NCBI GenBank assembly: GCA_038114465.1
Contig: JAYNQW010000001.1
Coordinates: 186,001-250,000 of the forward strand
Length of the DNA stretch: 64,000 bases
From: CALINB01 sp938045325
GTDB lineage: Bacteria > Pseudomonadota > Alphaproteobacteria > Rhodospirillales > CALINB01
Direction: 5' to 3'
The notes beneath the pieces are model-generated. The model was not told the origin of the DNA, searched no databases, and was given only the letters and a program-made list of their open reading frames with translations. Position numbers and translations under genes: made by a program. Below, piece by piece: positions 8,355 to 17,762 of the stretch. Position 1 is the stretch's first letter, and each line of letters starts with the position of its first letter.

Positions 8355-10337
8355 TTAGCCGTCCTTTTTATCCTTTTCCGCATCCGTTTCCGGATTCACT
8401 TCTTCAAAATCGGCATCGACCACCGTTGCGTCGTCACCGGGCTTGCTGCCGGACGCGTTATCACCACCGGCATCCGATGCGCCACCCATTCCATTGCCCA
8501 TGCCGCCATCAGGCGCGGCATTTGCATTTTCCTGGCTCGCTTTGTACATGGCTTCGCCCAATTTCATTGACGCCTGCGCCAAGGCTTCCGTCTTCGCCTT
8601 GATGGCCTCAAGATCGTCTTCTTCCATGGCGCTTTTCAGTTCAGCAACAGCGGTTTCGATCGCCTGCTTTTCATCTTCGCTGATTTTGTCGCCGTACTCA
8701 GATAGATTTTTCTCCGAGGTGTGAATCAACGTATCGGCTTGATTGCGGGCTTCGACCAACTCACGGCGTTTTTTATCTTCGCCCGCATGCTGTTCGGCGT
8801 CCTTAACCATCTGCTCGATATCGGTATCCGACAAACCGCCCGAGGCCTGGATGCGAATTTGCTGCTCCTTACCGGTCGCTTTGTCTTTTGCCGACACATT
8901 CACGATACCGTTTGCATCAATATCGAATGTCACCTCGATTTGCGGCATACCGCGCGGCGACGGTGGAATGCCGACGAGATCGAATTGACCGAGGGCTTTA
9001 TTATCGGCAGCCATTTCCCGTTCGCCTTGGAAGACACGGATCGTCACCGCCTGCTGATTGTCTTCAGCAGTCGAGAACACCTGGCTTTTGCGTGTCGGGA
9101 TCGTGGTGTTGCGATCAATCAGGCGCGTAAACACACCGCCCAAAGTTTCGATGCCGAGCGAAAGTGGCGTGACGTCAAGCAACAGAACGTCTTTCACGTC
9201 GCCTTTGAGCACGCCGCCTTGAATGGCCGCACCGATCGCAACCACTTCGTCCGGATTGACGCCCTTGTGAGGTTCGCGGCCGAAAAATTCTTTCACGGTC
9301 TCAATGACTTTCGGCATGCGGGTCATGCCGCCGACGAGAATCACTTCGTCGATTTCGCCCGCCGTGATACCGGCGTCTTTTAATGCTTTTTGGCACGGAT
9401 CAACCGTACGCTCGATTAGATCTTCCACCAACGCTTCCAACTTGGAGCGAGTCAGCTTGATGTTTAAATGCTTTGGACCTGATTGATCGGCGGTGATAAA
9501 CGGCAGGTTCACTTCCGTTTGCATCGTGCTCGATAGCTCGATTTTGGCTTTTTCGGCCGCCTCCTTAAGGCGTTGCAGAGCAAGCTTATCCTGCAGCAGA
9601 TCAATGCCTTGTTCTTTCTTAAATTCTTCGGCGAGATAATCCTGAATCCGGTTGTCGAAGTCTTCGCCGCCGAGGAACGTATCACCGTTCGTCGACTTCA
9701 CTTCAAACACACCGTCGCCGATTTCCAAAACAGACACGTCAAACGTACCGCCGCCGAGGTCATAGACGGCAATCGTGCCGGTTCCTTTTTTCTCAAGCCC
9801 GTAGGCGAGTGCCGCCGCCGTCGGCTCGTTGATGATACGCAACACCTCGAGGCCGGCAATTTTTCCGGCGTCCTTGGTAGCCTGACGTTGTGAATCGTTG
9901 AAATAGGCCGGTACCGTAATTACGGCTTGGCTGACCTCTTCACCGAGATGACTCTCGGCCGTCTCTTTCATCTTTTGCAGAATAAACGCACTGATTTGAC
10001 TCGGGCTGTATTTCTGGCCCTCGATCTCAACCCAGGCGTCGCCGTTTTCGCCTTCGACAATGTTATAGGCGACAAGGTCTTTATCTTTTGACGTGATCGG
10101 ATCGTCGAAACGGCGGCCGATCAATCTTTTAATCGCGAATAATGTATTTTCCGGATTGGTAACGGCTTGGCGCTTCGCCGGTTGGCCGACCAACCGTTCA
10201 TCCGAATCGGTGAAGGCCACCATCGAAGGGGTGGTGCGCATGCCCTCGGCGTTTTCAATGACCTTCGACGTGCTGCCGTCCATAACCGCAACACATGAAT
10301 TGGTGGTGCCCAAATCGATCCCAATGACTTTACTCAT
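8355..10337 (-). CDS. dnaK: Chaperone DnaK (Hsp70)
   Basis: A 660-residue Hsp70. The ATPase domain starts with IGIDLGTTNSCVAV and contains the phosphate-2 loop AVYDLGGGTFDVSVLE. The linker DVTPLSLGIETLGG lies near residue 390, then the substrate-binding domain (IPTRKSQVFSTA) and the helical lid. The C-terminus has the usual Gly/Met-rich stretch and an acidic tail ending EEVNPETDAEKDKKDG. It folds nascent and heat-damaged proteins with DnaJ and GrpE. All chaperone genes here share the minus strand. The 295-base upstream gap could carry a heat-shock promoter. Confidence 0.99.
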   Translation of the reverse strand: MSKVIGIDLGTTNSCVAVMDGSTSKVIENAEGMRTTPSMVAFTDSDERLVGQPAKRQAVTNPENTLFAIKRLIGRRFDDPITSKDKDLVAYNIVEGENGDAWVEIEGQKYSPSQISAFILQKMKETAESHLGEEVSQAVITVPAYFNDSQRQATKDAGKIAGLEVLRIINEPTAAALAYGLEKKGTGTIAVYDLGGGTFDVSVLEIGDGVFEVKSTNGDTFLGGEDFDNRIQDYLAEEFKKEQGIDLLQDKLALQRLKEAAEKAKIELSSTMQTEVNLPFITADQSGPKHLNIKLTRSKLEALVEDLIERTVDPCQKALKDAGITAGEIDEVILVGGMTRMPKVIETVKEFFGREPHKGVNPDEVVAIGAAIQGGVLKGDVKDVLLLDVTPLSLGIETLGGVFTRLIDRNTTIPTRKSQVFSTAEDNQQAVTIRVFQGEREMAADNKALGQFDLVGIPPSPRGMPQIEVTFDIDANGIVNVSAKDKATGKEQQIRIQASGGLSDTDIEQMVKDAEQHAGEDKKRRELVEARNQADTLIHTSEKNLSEYGDKISEDEKQAIETAVAELKSAMEEDDLEAIKAKTEALAQASMKLGEAMYKASQENANAAPDGGMGNGMGGASDAGGDNASGSKPGDDATVVDADFEEVNPETDAEKDKKDG

Positions 10338-10462
10338 ACTAACCTCTGTTTTTTGCTGGTAATGGACGAACGGTTGGGCGGTTTCATCGCCCTGATTGTC
10401 CCTACCGGATAAATGTCGTTCACCGCATCGTAGCCGAAGACGGTGCCCATATGCGCGCGTTA

Positions 10463-10490
10463 TATATGTGCCGGAATCGGGGGCCGCAAC
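10463..10490 (-). promoter_or_regulatory. Candidate dnaK promoter
   Basis: On the minus strand GTTGCG (10490-10485) is followed after 16 bases by CATATA (10468-10463). This resembles both an alphaproteobacterial heat-shock (RpoH) promoter, CTTG...CYTATNT, and a weak sigma-70 promoter. It lies about 125 bases upstream of the dnaK ATG. Match quality is only moderate. Confidence 0.3.
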
Positions 10491-10535
10491 TCTCAGGCGC
10501 TATTTCCGGGCATTTTTATTCGTTTGGGCTCATCA

Positions 10536-10586
10536 GGCGAGGCGCCGGAGCCGCATCACGGGCCGCTGGGAACGGCAAGGCGCCGG
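10536..10586. repeat. Pair of short GC-rich repeats in the grpE-dnaK gap
   Basis: A 13-base unit (GGCRAGGCGCCGG) occurs at 10536-10548 and 10574-10586 with one difference, 38 bases apart. Each copy holds the self-complementary hexamer GGCGCC, so the copies could pair in RNA. The rest of the 295-base gap 10338-10632 holds the candidate dnaK promoter and an AT-rich run beside the grpE stop; no gene was seen in it. Confidence 0.45.
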
Positions 10587-10632
10587 GGGAATAGACTTAA
10601 TTTATTGAATTTATTAAGAAAATAAGACCGCC

Positions 10633-11391
10633 CTACAGCTCCTTATCGACCTTGGCGCCCGATCCGGGATCGGATTGCTCGTAGGCCTGAGCCGAATTTT
10701 TAACGGCGGCATCGCCGGCACCGTCTTCGGAATCGGCTGAAGCCTCCGAATCGGCCTCGGCCTTCGCGCCCCCCTTAGAAACCCCGACCTTCGACGGCCG
10801 TAACAGGCGGTCATGAATTTTGTAGCCGGTTTGGATTTCCTGAACCACGGTACCGCTCGGTACGCTGGTGTCTTCGATTTCAAACAGCGCTTCGTGAAAA
10901 TTATGGTCGAATTTTTGATGCATCGCCTCAATTGGCTTGATTTCAAACCGCTCGAACGTCGAAAGCAGGGTCCGTTCGGTCATTTCGACGCCTTCGATCA
11001 AACCGGCAATGGCCACGTTGTCCTTGCCTGCATCATCCTCAACGGCTTCGAGGGCGCGACGCAGATTATCACGCACCTCAACCATCTCGCGGGCAAAAGA
11101 AGCGATGGCGTACTTATTCGCGTCTTCCTTATCGCGTTCGGACCGGCGGCGCACATTTTCCGTTTCCGCCAGCGCACGCAGCAGTTTGTCCTTAAGATCG
11201 GCAACCTCGGCCTCAAGATCTTCCGTCGGCTGGCCTTGGATATCCTCAGCTCCATCTGAGTCGCTTTCAGCGGTATCAGCTACTTGGGCGTCCTGATCAG
11301 GCGATTCATTTTCATCTACCGGCGCATTGCCAAACGGGGCTTGCTCCGTTTCCTGATCTTGTTCTGTTTCGTTTTCTTTATTTTCAGTCAT
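10633..11391 (-). CDS. grpE: Nucleotide exchange factor GrpE
   Basis: A 252-residue DnaK co-chaperone that releases ADP from DnaK. A long acidic Glu/Gln-rich N-terminus (about residues 1-60) precedes the coiled-coil helix (LEAEVADLKDKLLRALAETENVRRR) and the C-terminal beta domain with the signature VVQEIQTGYKIHDRLLRPSKVGV. The tail after it is acidic and Ala/Ser-rich, which makes the protein longer than the ~200 residues usual in the family. It begins 12 bases after the hrcA stop, so hrcA-grpE form an operon. Confidence 0.97.
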   Translation of the reverse strand: MTENKENETEQDQETEQAPFGNAPVDENESPDQDAQVADTAESDSDGAEDIQGQPTEDLEAEVADLKDKLLRALAETENVRRRSERDKEDANKYAIASFAREMVEVRDNLRRALEAVEDDAGKDNVAIAGLIEGVEMTERTLLSTFERFEIKPIEAMHQKFDHNFHEALFEIEDTSVPSGTVVQEIQTGYKIHDRLLRPSKVGVSKGGAKAEADSEASADSEDGAGDAAVKNSAQAYEQSDPGSGAKVDKEL

Positions 11392-11403
11392 TGTGGTTTA
11401 TAT

Positions 11404-12438
11404 TTATCCAATTAATTTTCCGATTAATTTTGCCGTGTAATCAACCATGGGGATGATACGCGAGTAATTCATCCGAGTCGGTCCAATGATTCCGATTGTG
11501 CCGACAACATTGTTCTCCTGGTTTTTATACGGCCCAACAATTAACGAGCATCCAGATAAGCCAAAAAGCTGATTGTCCGCACCGATGAATATCTGCACAC
11601 CCTCGGCCGTATCCGCGAGCGATAATAATTTAAGCATCGTTTCTTTGGTCTCAAGGGCCTCGAATAAAGAACGGATGCGCTCAAGATCGGTTGTTGCATT
11701 AACATCTTCCAGCAAATTCGCCTGGCCGCGCAGGATGAGCAATCCGTCTTTACGGTCTCCCGACCAACTAGCGAGGCCGGATTCGACCACCTTGCTGGTC
11801 AGTGAATCAAGCTGCGCCTGCTGACCCTCCAGTTCATCCATGATGGCGTCGTAGGCTTCACTCAGCGTGCGGCCGACCAACCGTGCGCTTAAAAAATTCG
11901 AAGCCTCGATCAGGGCTGACGGCGTCATGCCGTTGGGAATTTCGATCACCCGGTTTTCGACGACGCCGTTTTCCGTAACCAGAATTACCAGCGCCCGGCC
12001 CGGACTGAGGTGCACGAATTCAATATGGCGCAATGGGCTTTCGGTTTTCGGCGCAAACACCAACCCCGCGCAACGCGATAAGCCTGAAAGGGCAGCCGTA
12101 GCGTCTTCGAGCAATCCTTCCATAGTGTTAACCGAACCGGCACATTGGCTTTCAATGCGGCGGCGCTCGCTTTCAGATAAATTGCCGACCTCAAGGATGC
12201 CGTTGACGAACATGCGCAGGCCCTGTTCGGTTGGCATACGACCGGCCGACGTATGCGGCGCAAACAGCAAGCCCAAATCTTCCAAATCTGCCATGACATT
12301 ACGAACCGTCGCCGGAGATAAGGACATGCTCAATCGCCGGGCAATCGTACGCGAACCGACCGCTTCGCCGGTCTCAAGATACGTATCGACGATTTGGCGG
12401 AATATTTCACGCGAACGATCATTCAGTTCGGTAATCAT
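11404..12438 (-). CDS. hrcA: Heat-inducible transcription repressor HrcA
   Basis: A 344-residue repressor of class I heat-shock genes, which elsewhere binds the CIRCE inverted repeat and depends on GroEL. An N-terminal winged helix-turn-helix (about residues 10-70, with SPATVRNVMADLEDLGLL) and the family segment PHTSAGRMPTEQGLRMFV are clear; the GAF-like inserted domain and C-terminal IGPTRMNYSRIIPMVDYTA follow. No CIRCE sequence was seen upstream of hrcA, grpE or dnaK, so its targets (typically groESL) probably lie elsewhere. It is divergent from rph. Confidence 0.96.
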   Translation of the reverse strand: MITELNDRSREIFRQIVDTYLETGEAVGSRTIARRLSMSLSPATVRNVMADLEDLGLLFAPHTSAGRMPTEQGLRMFVNGILEVGNLSESERRRIESQCAGSVNTMEGLLEDATAALSGLSRCAGLVFAPKTESPLRHIEFVHLSPGRALVILVTENGVVENRVIEIPNGMTPSALIEASNFLSARLVGRTLSEAYDAIMDELEGQQAQLDSLTSKVVESGLASWSGDRKDGLLILRGQANLLEDVNATTDLERIRSLFEALETKETMLKLLSLADTAEGVQIFIGADNQLFGLSGCSLIVGPYKNQENNVVGTIGIIGPTRMNYSRIIPMVDYTAKLIGKLIG

Positions 12439-12508
12439 GGTTCCCGTTCAACCCATTGATCCGAGGCTTCACAAACCTAGGCCGGACACAGTCCTGTAAT
12501 CATTAAGA

Positions 12509-12537
12509 AACTTAGTTACCCTGTCATGAAACGTCAA
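12509..12537 (-). promoter_or_regulatory. Candidate sigma-70-type promoter for hrcA-grpE
   Basis: On the minus strand TTGACG (12537-12532) is followed after exactly 17 bases by TAAGTT (12514-12509), about 70 bases upstream of the hrcA ATG. The -35 element matches five of six consensus bases; the -10 element is weak. Confidence 0.35.
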
Positions 12538-12639
12538 CGGAGAGGGAGCCGTTGGCAGACAGGGCCGCATCAAGGCTTTACCCGTTTGGCGGCACGCGTT
12601 AGCTTGCGCGCGCCGATGAATAAATTAAGGATTTAAACC

Positions 12640-13362
12640 ATGAAGCGTCCTTCAGGCCGAATGCCGGACCAAATGCGTGATGTGTCACTCGACATGAACG
12701 TCAATAAATATGCCGAGGGTTCGTGTCTGGCGAAATTCGGCGATACTCATGTACTGTGTTTAGCCAGCGTCGAGGAACGCGTCCCCGGTTGGATGCGTGA
12801 TACGGGTCGTGGCTGGGTCACGGCAGAATACGGCATGCTGCCCCGATCGACCGAAACCCGCACCGGACGGGAAGCGGCACGAGGAAAACAGTCGGGCCGC
12901 ACTCAGGAAATCCAACGTCTCATCGGGCGCAGCCTGCGCGCCGTTACCGATTTAGAAAAGCTGGGCGAAATTCAAATCAAGGTCGATTGCGATGTCATTC
13001 AAGCAGACGGCGGGACTCGCACGGCATCCATCACCGGTGGTTACGTCGCTCTTCATGCCGCAATGCAAAAGCTCGTTAACCTCGGTGTCATCGATAACGT
13101 GCCATTAATCGATCAGGTCGCTGCCGTCTCTTGCGGATTGTATCAAGGCGCGGCCGTCCTGGATCTCGACTATGCCGAAGACAGCACCGCCGAAGCCGAT
13201 GCCAATTTCGTTTTCACAGGAAAAGGCGGCATTGTCGAAATTCAAGGCACGGCTGAAGAGACCGCATTCTGTGAAGCGCAATTCCAGGAACTCATGGAGC
13301 TGGCGAAGGCCGGCATTCAGCAACTGACGGTTTTGCAGCGTCAGGCCTTGAAGATCGATTGA
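12640..13362 (+). CDS. rph: Ribonuclease PH
   Basis: A 240-residue phosphorolytic 3'-5' exoribonuclease that trims tRNA precursors. It spans the whole family length, with the start region RPSGRMPDQMRDVS, the RNA-binding TGRGWVTAEYGMLPRSTETRTGRE, and the phosphate-site region RTQEIQRLIGRSLRAV. It is divergent from hrcA and followed immediately by the XTP pyrophosphatase gene, an arrangement common in alphaproteobacteria. Confidence 0.98.
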   Translation: MKRPSGRMPDQMRDVSLDMNVNKYAEGSCLAKFGDTHVLCLASVEERVPGWMRDTGRGWVTAEYGMLPRSTETRTGREAARGKQSGRTQEIQRLIGRSLRAVTDLEKLGEIQIKVDCDVIQADGGTRTASITGGYVALHAAMQKLVNLGVIDNVPLIDQVAAVSCGLYQGAAVLDLDYAEDSTAEADANFVFTGKGGIVEIQGTAEETAFCEAQFQELMELAKAGIQQLTVLQRQALKID

Positions 13363-13364
13363 TC

Positions 13365-13961
13365 ATGGCACGGCATTTTGACGGCGGCCGCTTGGTCATC
13401 GCCTCGCACAACAAAAACAAAGTGCACGAGATTGCCGATTTGCTTGCCCCATACGGCACGGATGTGGTGTCCGCCGGTGAATTGAATTTGCCGGAACCGG
13501 AAGAGACCGGCGCGACTTTTGCAGAAAACGCGATCATTAAAGCACAAGCCTCGGCCACGGGCGCCAATCTACCCGCGCTGGCCGATGACTCCGGCCTCGT
13601 CGTTCATGCCATAGATGGACGGCCCGGCATTTATTCGGCTCGATGGGCAACACCGGAAGGTGACTTTGGACCGGCAATGGAGAAAGTTCACGCTTTGCTC
13701 GAAAACCAATCAGACCGTTCGGCACATTTCATGTGCGCCTTGGCACTGTGCTGGCCGGACGGTCATTGCGAAGTTTTCGAGGGCCGCATCGACGGCACGA
13801 TTGTTTGGCCGCCGCGGGGCACCATCGGCTTCGGGTATGATCCGATCTTTCTGCCCGAAGGCCGCGATAAAACGTTCGGTGAAACCACCCTGGAAGCGAA
13901 GCATCCAGTCAGCCACCGGGCGCGGGCCTTCAGCCAACTCGTCGCCGCCTGTTTTGCCTGA
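13365..13961 (+). CDS. rdgB: XTP/dITP pyrophosphatase (RdgB/HAM1 family)
   Basis: A 198-residue house-cleaning enzyme that hydrolyses deaminated purine nucleoside triphosphates (XTP, dITP, ITP) to monophosphates. It shows the N-terminal SHNKNKVHEI loop, the metal site ADDSGLVV, the base-pocket GFGYDPIFLPEG and the C-terminal SHRARAF. The ATG at 13365 lies 2 bases after the rph stop; an upstream TTG overlapping that stop would add two residues. Confidence 0.97.
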   Translation: MARHFDGGRLVIASHNKNKVHEIADLLAPYGTDVVSAGELNLPEPEETGATFAENAIIKAQASATGANLPALADDSGLVVHAIDGRPGIYSARWATPEGDFGPAMEKVHALLENQSDRSAHFMCALALCWPDGHCEVFEGRIDGTIVWPPRGTIGFGYDPIFLPEGRDKTFGETTLEAKHPVSHRARAFSQLVAACFA

Positions 13962-13985
13962 ACCCTTTTTAAAGAGGCATTCGCC

Positions 13986-15122
13986 ATGTCTGAGCTTGCC
14001 CTTTACGTTCATTGGCCGTTTTGCGAATCGAAATGCCCCTATTGTGACTTTAACAGCCACGTCACCGAGAGCATCGATCAGACGCGCTGGGCCGCGGCTT
14101 TCTGCGCCGAATTGGATCATTTTGCTAGCGAAATAAATAAAGCATCGATAACGAGCGTGTTTTTCGGCGGCGGCACGCCATCGCTTATGACGCCGCCAAC
14201 GGTCGCTGCCGTGTTGAAGAAAATTGACAACCTTTGGGGCCTGCCTGGCGAAGCCGAAATCACGCTTGAGGCAAATCCATCCTCGGTCGAAGCGAATCGT
14301 TTTGCCGATTATCACACCGCCGGGGTCAACCGCGTGTCTCTCGGCGTACAGTCCTTGGATGAATCGGTTTTAAAATTTTTAGGCCGCCGCCATTCCCGCG
14401 ACGAAGCCCTGGCCGCTATCGGTATCGCGGCAAAAACTTTTTCGCGGTTTTCATTCGATTTAATTTATGCCCGGCCCGGTCAAACAATCGCTTCATGGCG
14501 AAATGAATTACAACAGGCGCTCAGCCTCGCCGGTTCGCATATATCGGTTTACCAACTCACGATAGAGCCCGGTACCGCCTTTCATAAAGACCGTGTTTCA
14601 ACTGTCGATGAAGAAACCGGTGCCGCGTTATACGAAATGACGCAGGAAATGTTGGAGCAAGCCGACATGCCGGCCTATGAAATTTCCAATCACGCCCGGC
14701 CCGGTGATGAGTGCCGGCATAACTTAACCTATTGGCGCATGGGTTCGTGGCTCGGCATCGGTCCGGGTGCGCACAGCCGGTTGCAAAGCAATAAAGCGAC
14801 GCAGGCATTTCATCACTGGCGCGCACCGGACAAGTGGCTCGAGGCCGTCGAAAGCTTGGGACACGGCACAGCGAAGCGAATGACGCTCACGGTTGAAGAC
14901 GATCGCACCGAAACAATTTTAATGGGACTTAGACTGCGTGAAGGAATTAACCGAAAGCGTTTTGAATCCCGATTCGGGTCGAAACTTGAGACAACATTCG
15001 ATTCACATGCACTATCGTCACTCATCGAAGAAGATTATCTCGTTTGCGATAAACGCGCCTTAAAGGCAACGGCAAAGGGCCGACAATGTCTCAATGCTGT
15101 GTTGGAAAAACTTCTCGCGTAA
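13986..15122 (+). CDS. hemW: HemW-like radical SAM haem chaperone
   Basis: A 378-residue radical SAM protein. The [4Fe-4S] motif CX3CX2C is at Cys13, 17 and 20 in a WPFCESKCPYCDF context, and the SAM-binding GGGTPSLM follows about 45 residues later. The motif and length fit HemW, a haem-trafficking protein, rather than the true oxygen-independent coproporphyrinogen oxidase HemN, which is longer and has an extra Cys in CX3CX2CXC. It ends a rph-rdgB-hemW run and converges with the LpoA-like gene, leaving a 4-base gap. Confidence 0.92.
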   Translation: MSELALYVHWPFCESKCPYCDFNSHVTESIDQTRWAAAFCAELDHFASEINKASITSVFFGGGTPSLMTPPTVAAVLKKIDNLWGLPGEAEITLEANPSSVEANRFADYHTAGVNRVSLGVQSLDESVLKFLGRRHSRDEALAAIGIAAKTFSRFSFDLIYARPGQTIASWRNELQQALSLAGSHISVYQLTIEPGTAFHKDRVSTVDEETGAALYEMTQEMLEQADMPAYEISNHARPGDECRHNLTYWRMGSWLGIGPGAHSRLQSNKATQAFHHWRAPDKWLEAVESLGHGTAKRMTLTVEDDRTETILMGLRLREGINRKRFESRFGSKLETTFDSHALSSLIEEDYLVCDKRALKATAKGRQCLNAVLEKLLA

Positions 15123-15126
15123 GGTG

Positions 15127-16818
15127 TTAATTTAACGCGGCGTCGCTAAATGACTCCGGCGGCGGATTGATCACCTTGTTGGTGCGCGGACCGACTTGCA
15201 ACACCGCCAACCCCCGTTCCGGCAGGCCGCTCGGCAACAGACGGAAAATACCGTCCCGGCCGACAAAGCCGCTCGGCGTCGTCAGTGCTTTAATCGAAAA
15301 TTTCGGGCCTTCCGTATTGCGCGCCAGGACCGTCGCGAGCGCCGTCGCATCGTACGCCAGCGTCGCGAGGCGAGGCGGATTACGGGCATACACCTGGCGA
15401 TATTGTGCGGCAAAATTCGCCCGTGCCGTCGGCGGCGGAGCGGCGAACCAGCCGCCGATCAGGGCCGGCTCGCGGCCAATGCCGGGCTCATCCCATTGGC
15501 CCGTGCCGAGCATGCGCACCTTCGCCGGATCGATATCGTAAAACGGCAACAGGGCGGCGACGGATTGCAGACGCTTCCCGCCATCGGCCAGAAACAAAGC
15601 CTCGAATGCAACCGGGCCGATGGTTTGTAATTTTTCGAGACGCTTTAACGCACGCTGGGATAATTCATCATCGCGTTCCTTGAGTCGGTTGCGTTGCTCC
15701 AATAGCGCGCCCCGCCGGTTTTCATAATCGGCCAGGTCGCGAATGAGGGGCGCGAAATCGCGTGCATTCGGATCATACTGATCGATGCGCACAATACTGC
15801 CGCCGCTTTGCTCGACGGCTTCGCGGAACGTTTGTAAAACCGTTTCACCATAAAGCGTGCCCGGCGCCAAGGCGGCAAAATTCTGAACGCCCCGCTGGCG
15901 GGCATAACGCACCACCCGCCGCACCTCGGCACTGGGAATAAAGCCAAGCGTAAAGACCCCTTCGCCGACGGCGGAACGGTCGCTGGTAAAGGAAATCACC
16001 GACACATTGGCGGCACGGGCTGAATTGGCAATCGCCTTAACGGACGCCGACAGCAGCGGTCCTAAAATCAAACGCGCACCATCGCCGATGGCCAACTGGG
16101 CGGCATCGATGGCACCGTCCGGTGTCCCTTTTGTGTCGTGCACCAACAACTCGAACGTTTTTTCCGAAAACGAAAACAATGCCAATTGAGCGGCGTTTAA
16201 CATGGCTTTGCCGATATTTTTGTTCGGACCCGTGAGCGGGAGCAACAACGCGACCCGCACGCCGCTGGTCTTCATCGGTGGTGGCGGTGGCATTTCCGGC
16301 TGCGTTTCGGGATCGGCGGAAACGGAAGGAATGGGCCGGTTTAAATATTGCTCAAAGGACGGCCTCGCTGGTTGCGCCGCCGGCGCTCCCGGAACCGGCT
16401 CATCAAACCGCGGCGCGGGCGGTTCGGGCTCAGGCGCGCGTGACGGGAAGGCGGGGGCCGGTGAAGGTGGTGATGACGTCGTTTGGTTATAGGGTGGTGG
16501 CGCAAGCGGTTCGCCTCTCGGCGCCGGTTGCGCGAAGACAGGCGGGCGGTACGGCTCGCGTTGAACCGGCGGCCGATAAGGGGTTTGCGCGTTCGGATTG
16601 ATCGGTGCCTTATTTTGCTGGTCCGATGTTTGAGACTTTGTCGAAGGCAGTTTTTGCGCCGGACCGACAGGGTCGTTGCGCGGCGCCGAGCCGCCGCCGG
16701 GCCAAGACATGGGCAGCGATAAATCACCGCACGATGCTGCAAACAGGCAGAATCCCAGTGCCCCGATTGTTAAAAAACGGATGGTCCCTGTTCTTTTCAC
16801 GTGAATGCGTTTATTCAT
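15127..16818 (-). CDS. LpoA-like penicillin-binding protein activator lipoprotein
   Basis: A 563-residue predicted lipoprotein. A signal peptide ends in a lipobox-like FAASC near residue 30. A long proline-rich linker (about residues 40-175) follows, and then a periplasmic-binding-protein-type domain similar to Leu/Ile/Val-binding proteins (VRVALLLPLTGPNKNIG; LILGPLLSASVKAIA). This layout matches alphaproteobacterial penicillin-binding protein activators, which tether to the outer membrane and stimulate peptidoglycan synthases; a transport role is less likely because no ABC genes are adjacent. Only 35 bases separate its start from the rsmI ATG at 16854. Confidence 0.85.
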   Translation of the reverse strand: MNKRIHVKRTGTIRFLTIGALGFCLFAASCGDLSLPMSWPGGGSAPRNDPVGPAQKLPSTKSQTSDQQNKAPINPNAQTPYRPPVQREPYRPPVFAQPAPRGEPLAPPPYNQTTSSPPSPAPAFPSRAPEPEPPAPRFDEPVPGAPAAQPARPSFEQYLNRPIPSVSADPETQPEMPPPPPMKTSGVRVALLLPLTGPNKNIGKAMLNAAQLALFSFSEKTFELLVHDTKGTPDGAIDAAQLAIGDGARLILGPLLSASVKAIANSARAANVSVISFTSDRSAVGEGVFTLGFIPSAEVRRVVRYARQRGVQNFAALAPGTLYGETVLQTFREAVEQSGGSIVRIDQYDPNARDFAPLIRDLADYENRRGALLEQRNRLKERDDELSQRALKRLEKLQTIGPVAFEALFLADGGKRLQSVAALLPFYDIDPAKVRMLGTGQWDEPGIGREPALIGGWFAAPPPTARANFAAQYRQVYARNPPRLATLAYDATALATVLARNTEGPKFSIKALTTPSGFVGRDGIFRLLPSGLPERGLAVLQVGPRTNKVINPPPESFSDAALN

Positions 16819-16853
16819 ATTCGATATTCATTTCGACGCCGCGTGACCCGCTG

Positions 16854-17762
16854 ATGCCTGAGCCTAGCGATACAGACATGTCGAGTAAACAATCGCAAAA
16901 CACAACGGGGCCGAAAATTGATCCCGGGCTTTATATTGTGTCGACACCAATCGGCAACGCCGCCGATATCACCCTGCGCGCGCTCTCTATTTTAAGCCAT
17001 GCCGATACCGTTGCCTGCGAAGATACGCGTGTCACCGGTAAGCTTATGAAAATTCACAATATTCAGGCCAATTTAACCGCATATCATGAACATAATGCCC
17101 CGCAGATACGTCCGGAACTCATAAAACGATTAAAAAATGGCGAAACCGTGGCGTTGGTCAGCGATGCGGGCACCCCATTGATTTCCGACCCCGGCTTTAA
17201 ACTGGTGCAGGCCTGCCATGAGGCCGGTATTCCCGTGACCGCCGCTCCTGGCGCTTCGGCCGTCTTGAGCGCTCTTGTTGTCGCCGGCCTGCCGACCGAC
17301 CGGTTTTTCTTCGCCGGCTTTCTGCCAGCAAAACAAAAGGCGCGGCAAAAAGCCATCGAAGAACTATGTTCCATCCCAGCGACTTTGGTCCTGATGGAAT
17401 CGCCGCGCCGGTTAGCCACGATGATGGAAGCCGCCGAACCTGTTCTCGGCTCACGCGCTTGCGTCGTTGCCCGCGAATTGACCAAGCTTCATGAAGAAAT
17501 TCGCCGCGGTACGGTGTCCGAACTGGCGGCATATTATAAAGCCGCTACACCGCCCAAAGGCGAGGCGATGATTGTCATCGCGCCGCCATCTGCAGAGAGC
17601 ATGCTCAGCGAGGCCGAGATCGACAGCCGGCTTCGCGATGCCTTGCAGTCAAACAGCTTGCGCGACGCGGTGCGAACTGTTGCCGAGGCAACAGGTGTCT
17701 CGAAAAAGACCGTTTACGCCCGCGCCCTCGACATCGACAAAGAACGGCCGGACGATGATTAA
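16854..17762 (+). CDS. rsmI: 16S rRNA (cytidine-1402-2'-O)-methyltransferase
   Basis: A 302-residue tetrapyrrole-methylase-fold enzyme that methylates the ribose of C1402 in 16S rRNA. Signatures are LYIVSTPIGNAADITLRAL, ACEDTRVTGKL and SDAGTPLISDPGF. No good ribosome site identifies the start: ATG at 16854 is used, and ATG at 16878 (MSSKQ) is equally plausible. Upstream in-frame codons fall inside the divergent lipoprotein gene and are rejected. The stop overlaps yraN by 8 bases. Confidence 0.96.
   Translation: MPEPSDTDMSSKQSQNTTGPKIDPGLYIVSTPIGNAADITLRALSILSHADTVACEDTRVTGKLMKIHNIQANLTAYHEHNAPQIRPELIKRLKNGETVALVSDAGTPLISDPGFKLVQACHEAGIPVTAAPGASAVLSALVVAGLPTDRFFFAGFLPAKQKARQKAIEELCSIPATLVLMESPRRLATMMEAAEPVLGSRACVVARELTKLHEEIRRGTVSELAAYYKAATPPKGEAMIVIAPPSAESMLSEAEIDSRLRDALQSNSLRDAVRTVAEATGVSKKTVYARALDIDKERPDDD

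Noticed and set aside
8721..9383. 220-residue plus-strand ORF within dnaK
   Set aside because: Antisense to conserved DnaK coding sequence, with no recognisable family.
11404..12639. Search for a CIRCE element near hrcA/grpE
   Set aside because: No TTAGCACTC-N9-GAGTGCTAA-like sequence was seen, so none is reported.
16795..16805. TTTCACGTGAA, a shortened parS-like sequence
   Set aside because: It matches only the central 11 bases of the 16-base site, lies in the start of the LpoA-like gene 32 kb from oriC, and is likely chance.
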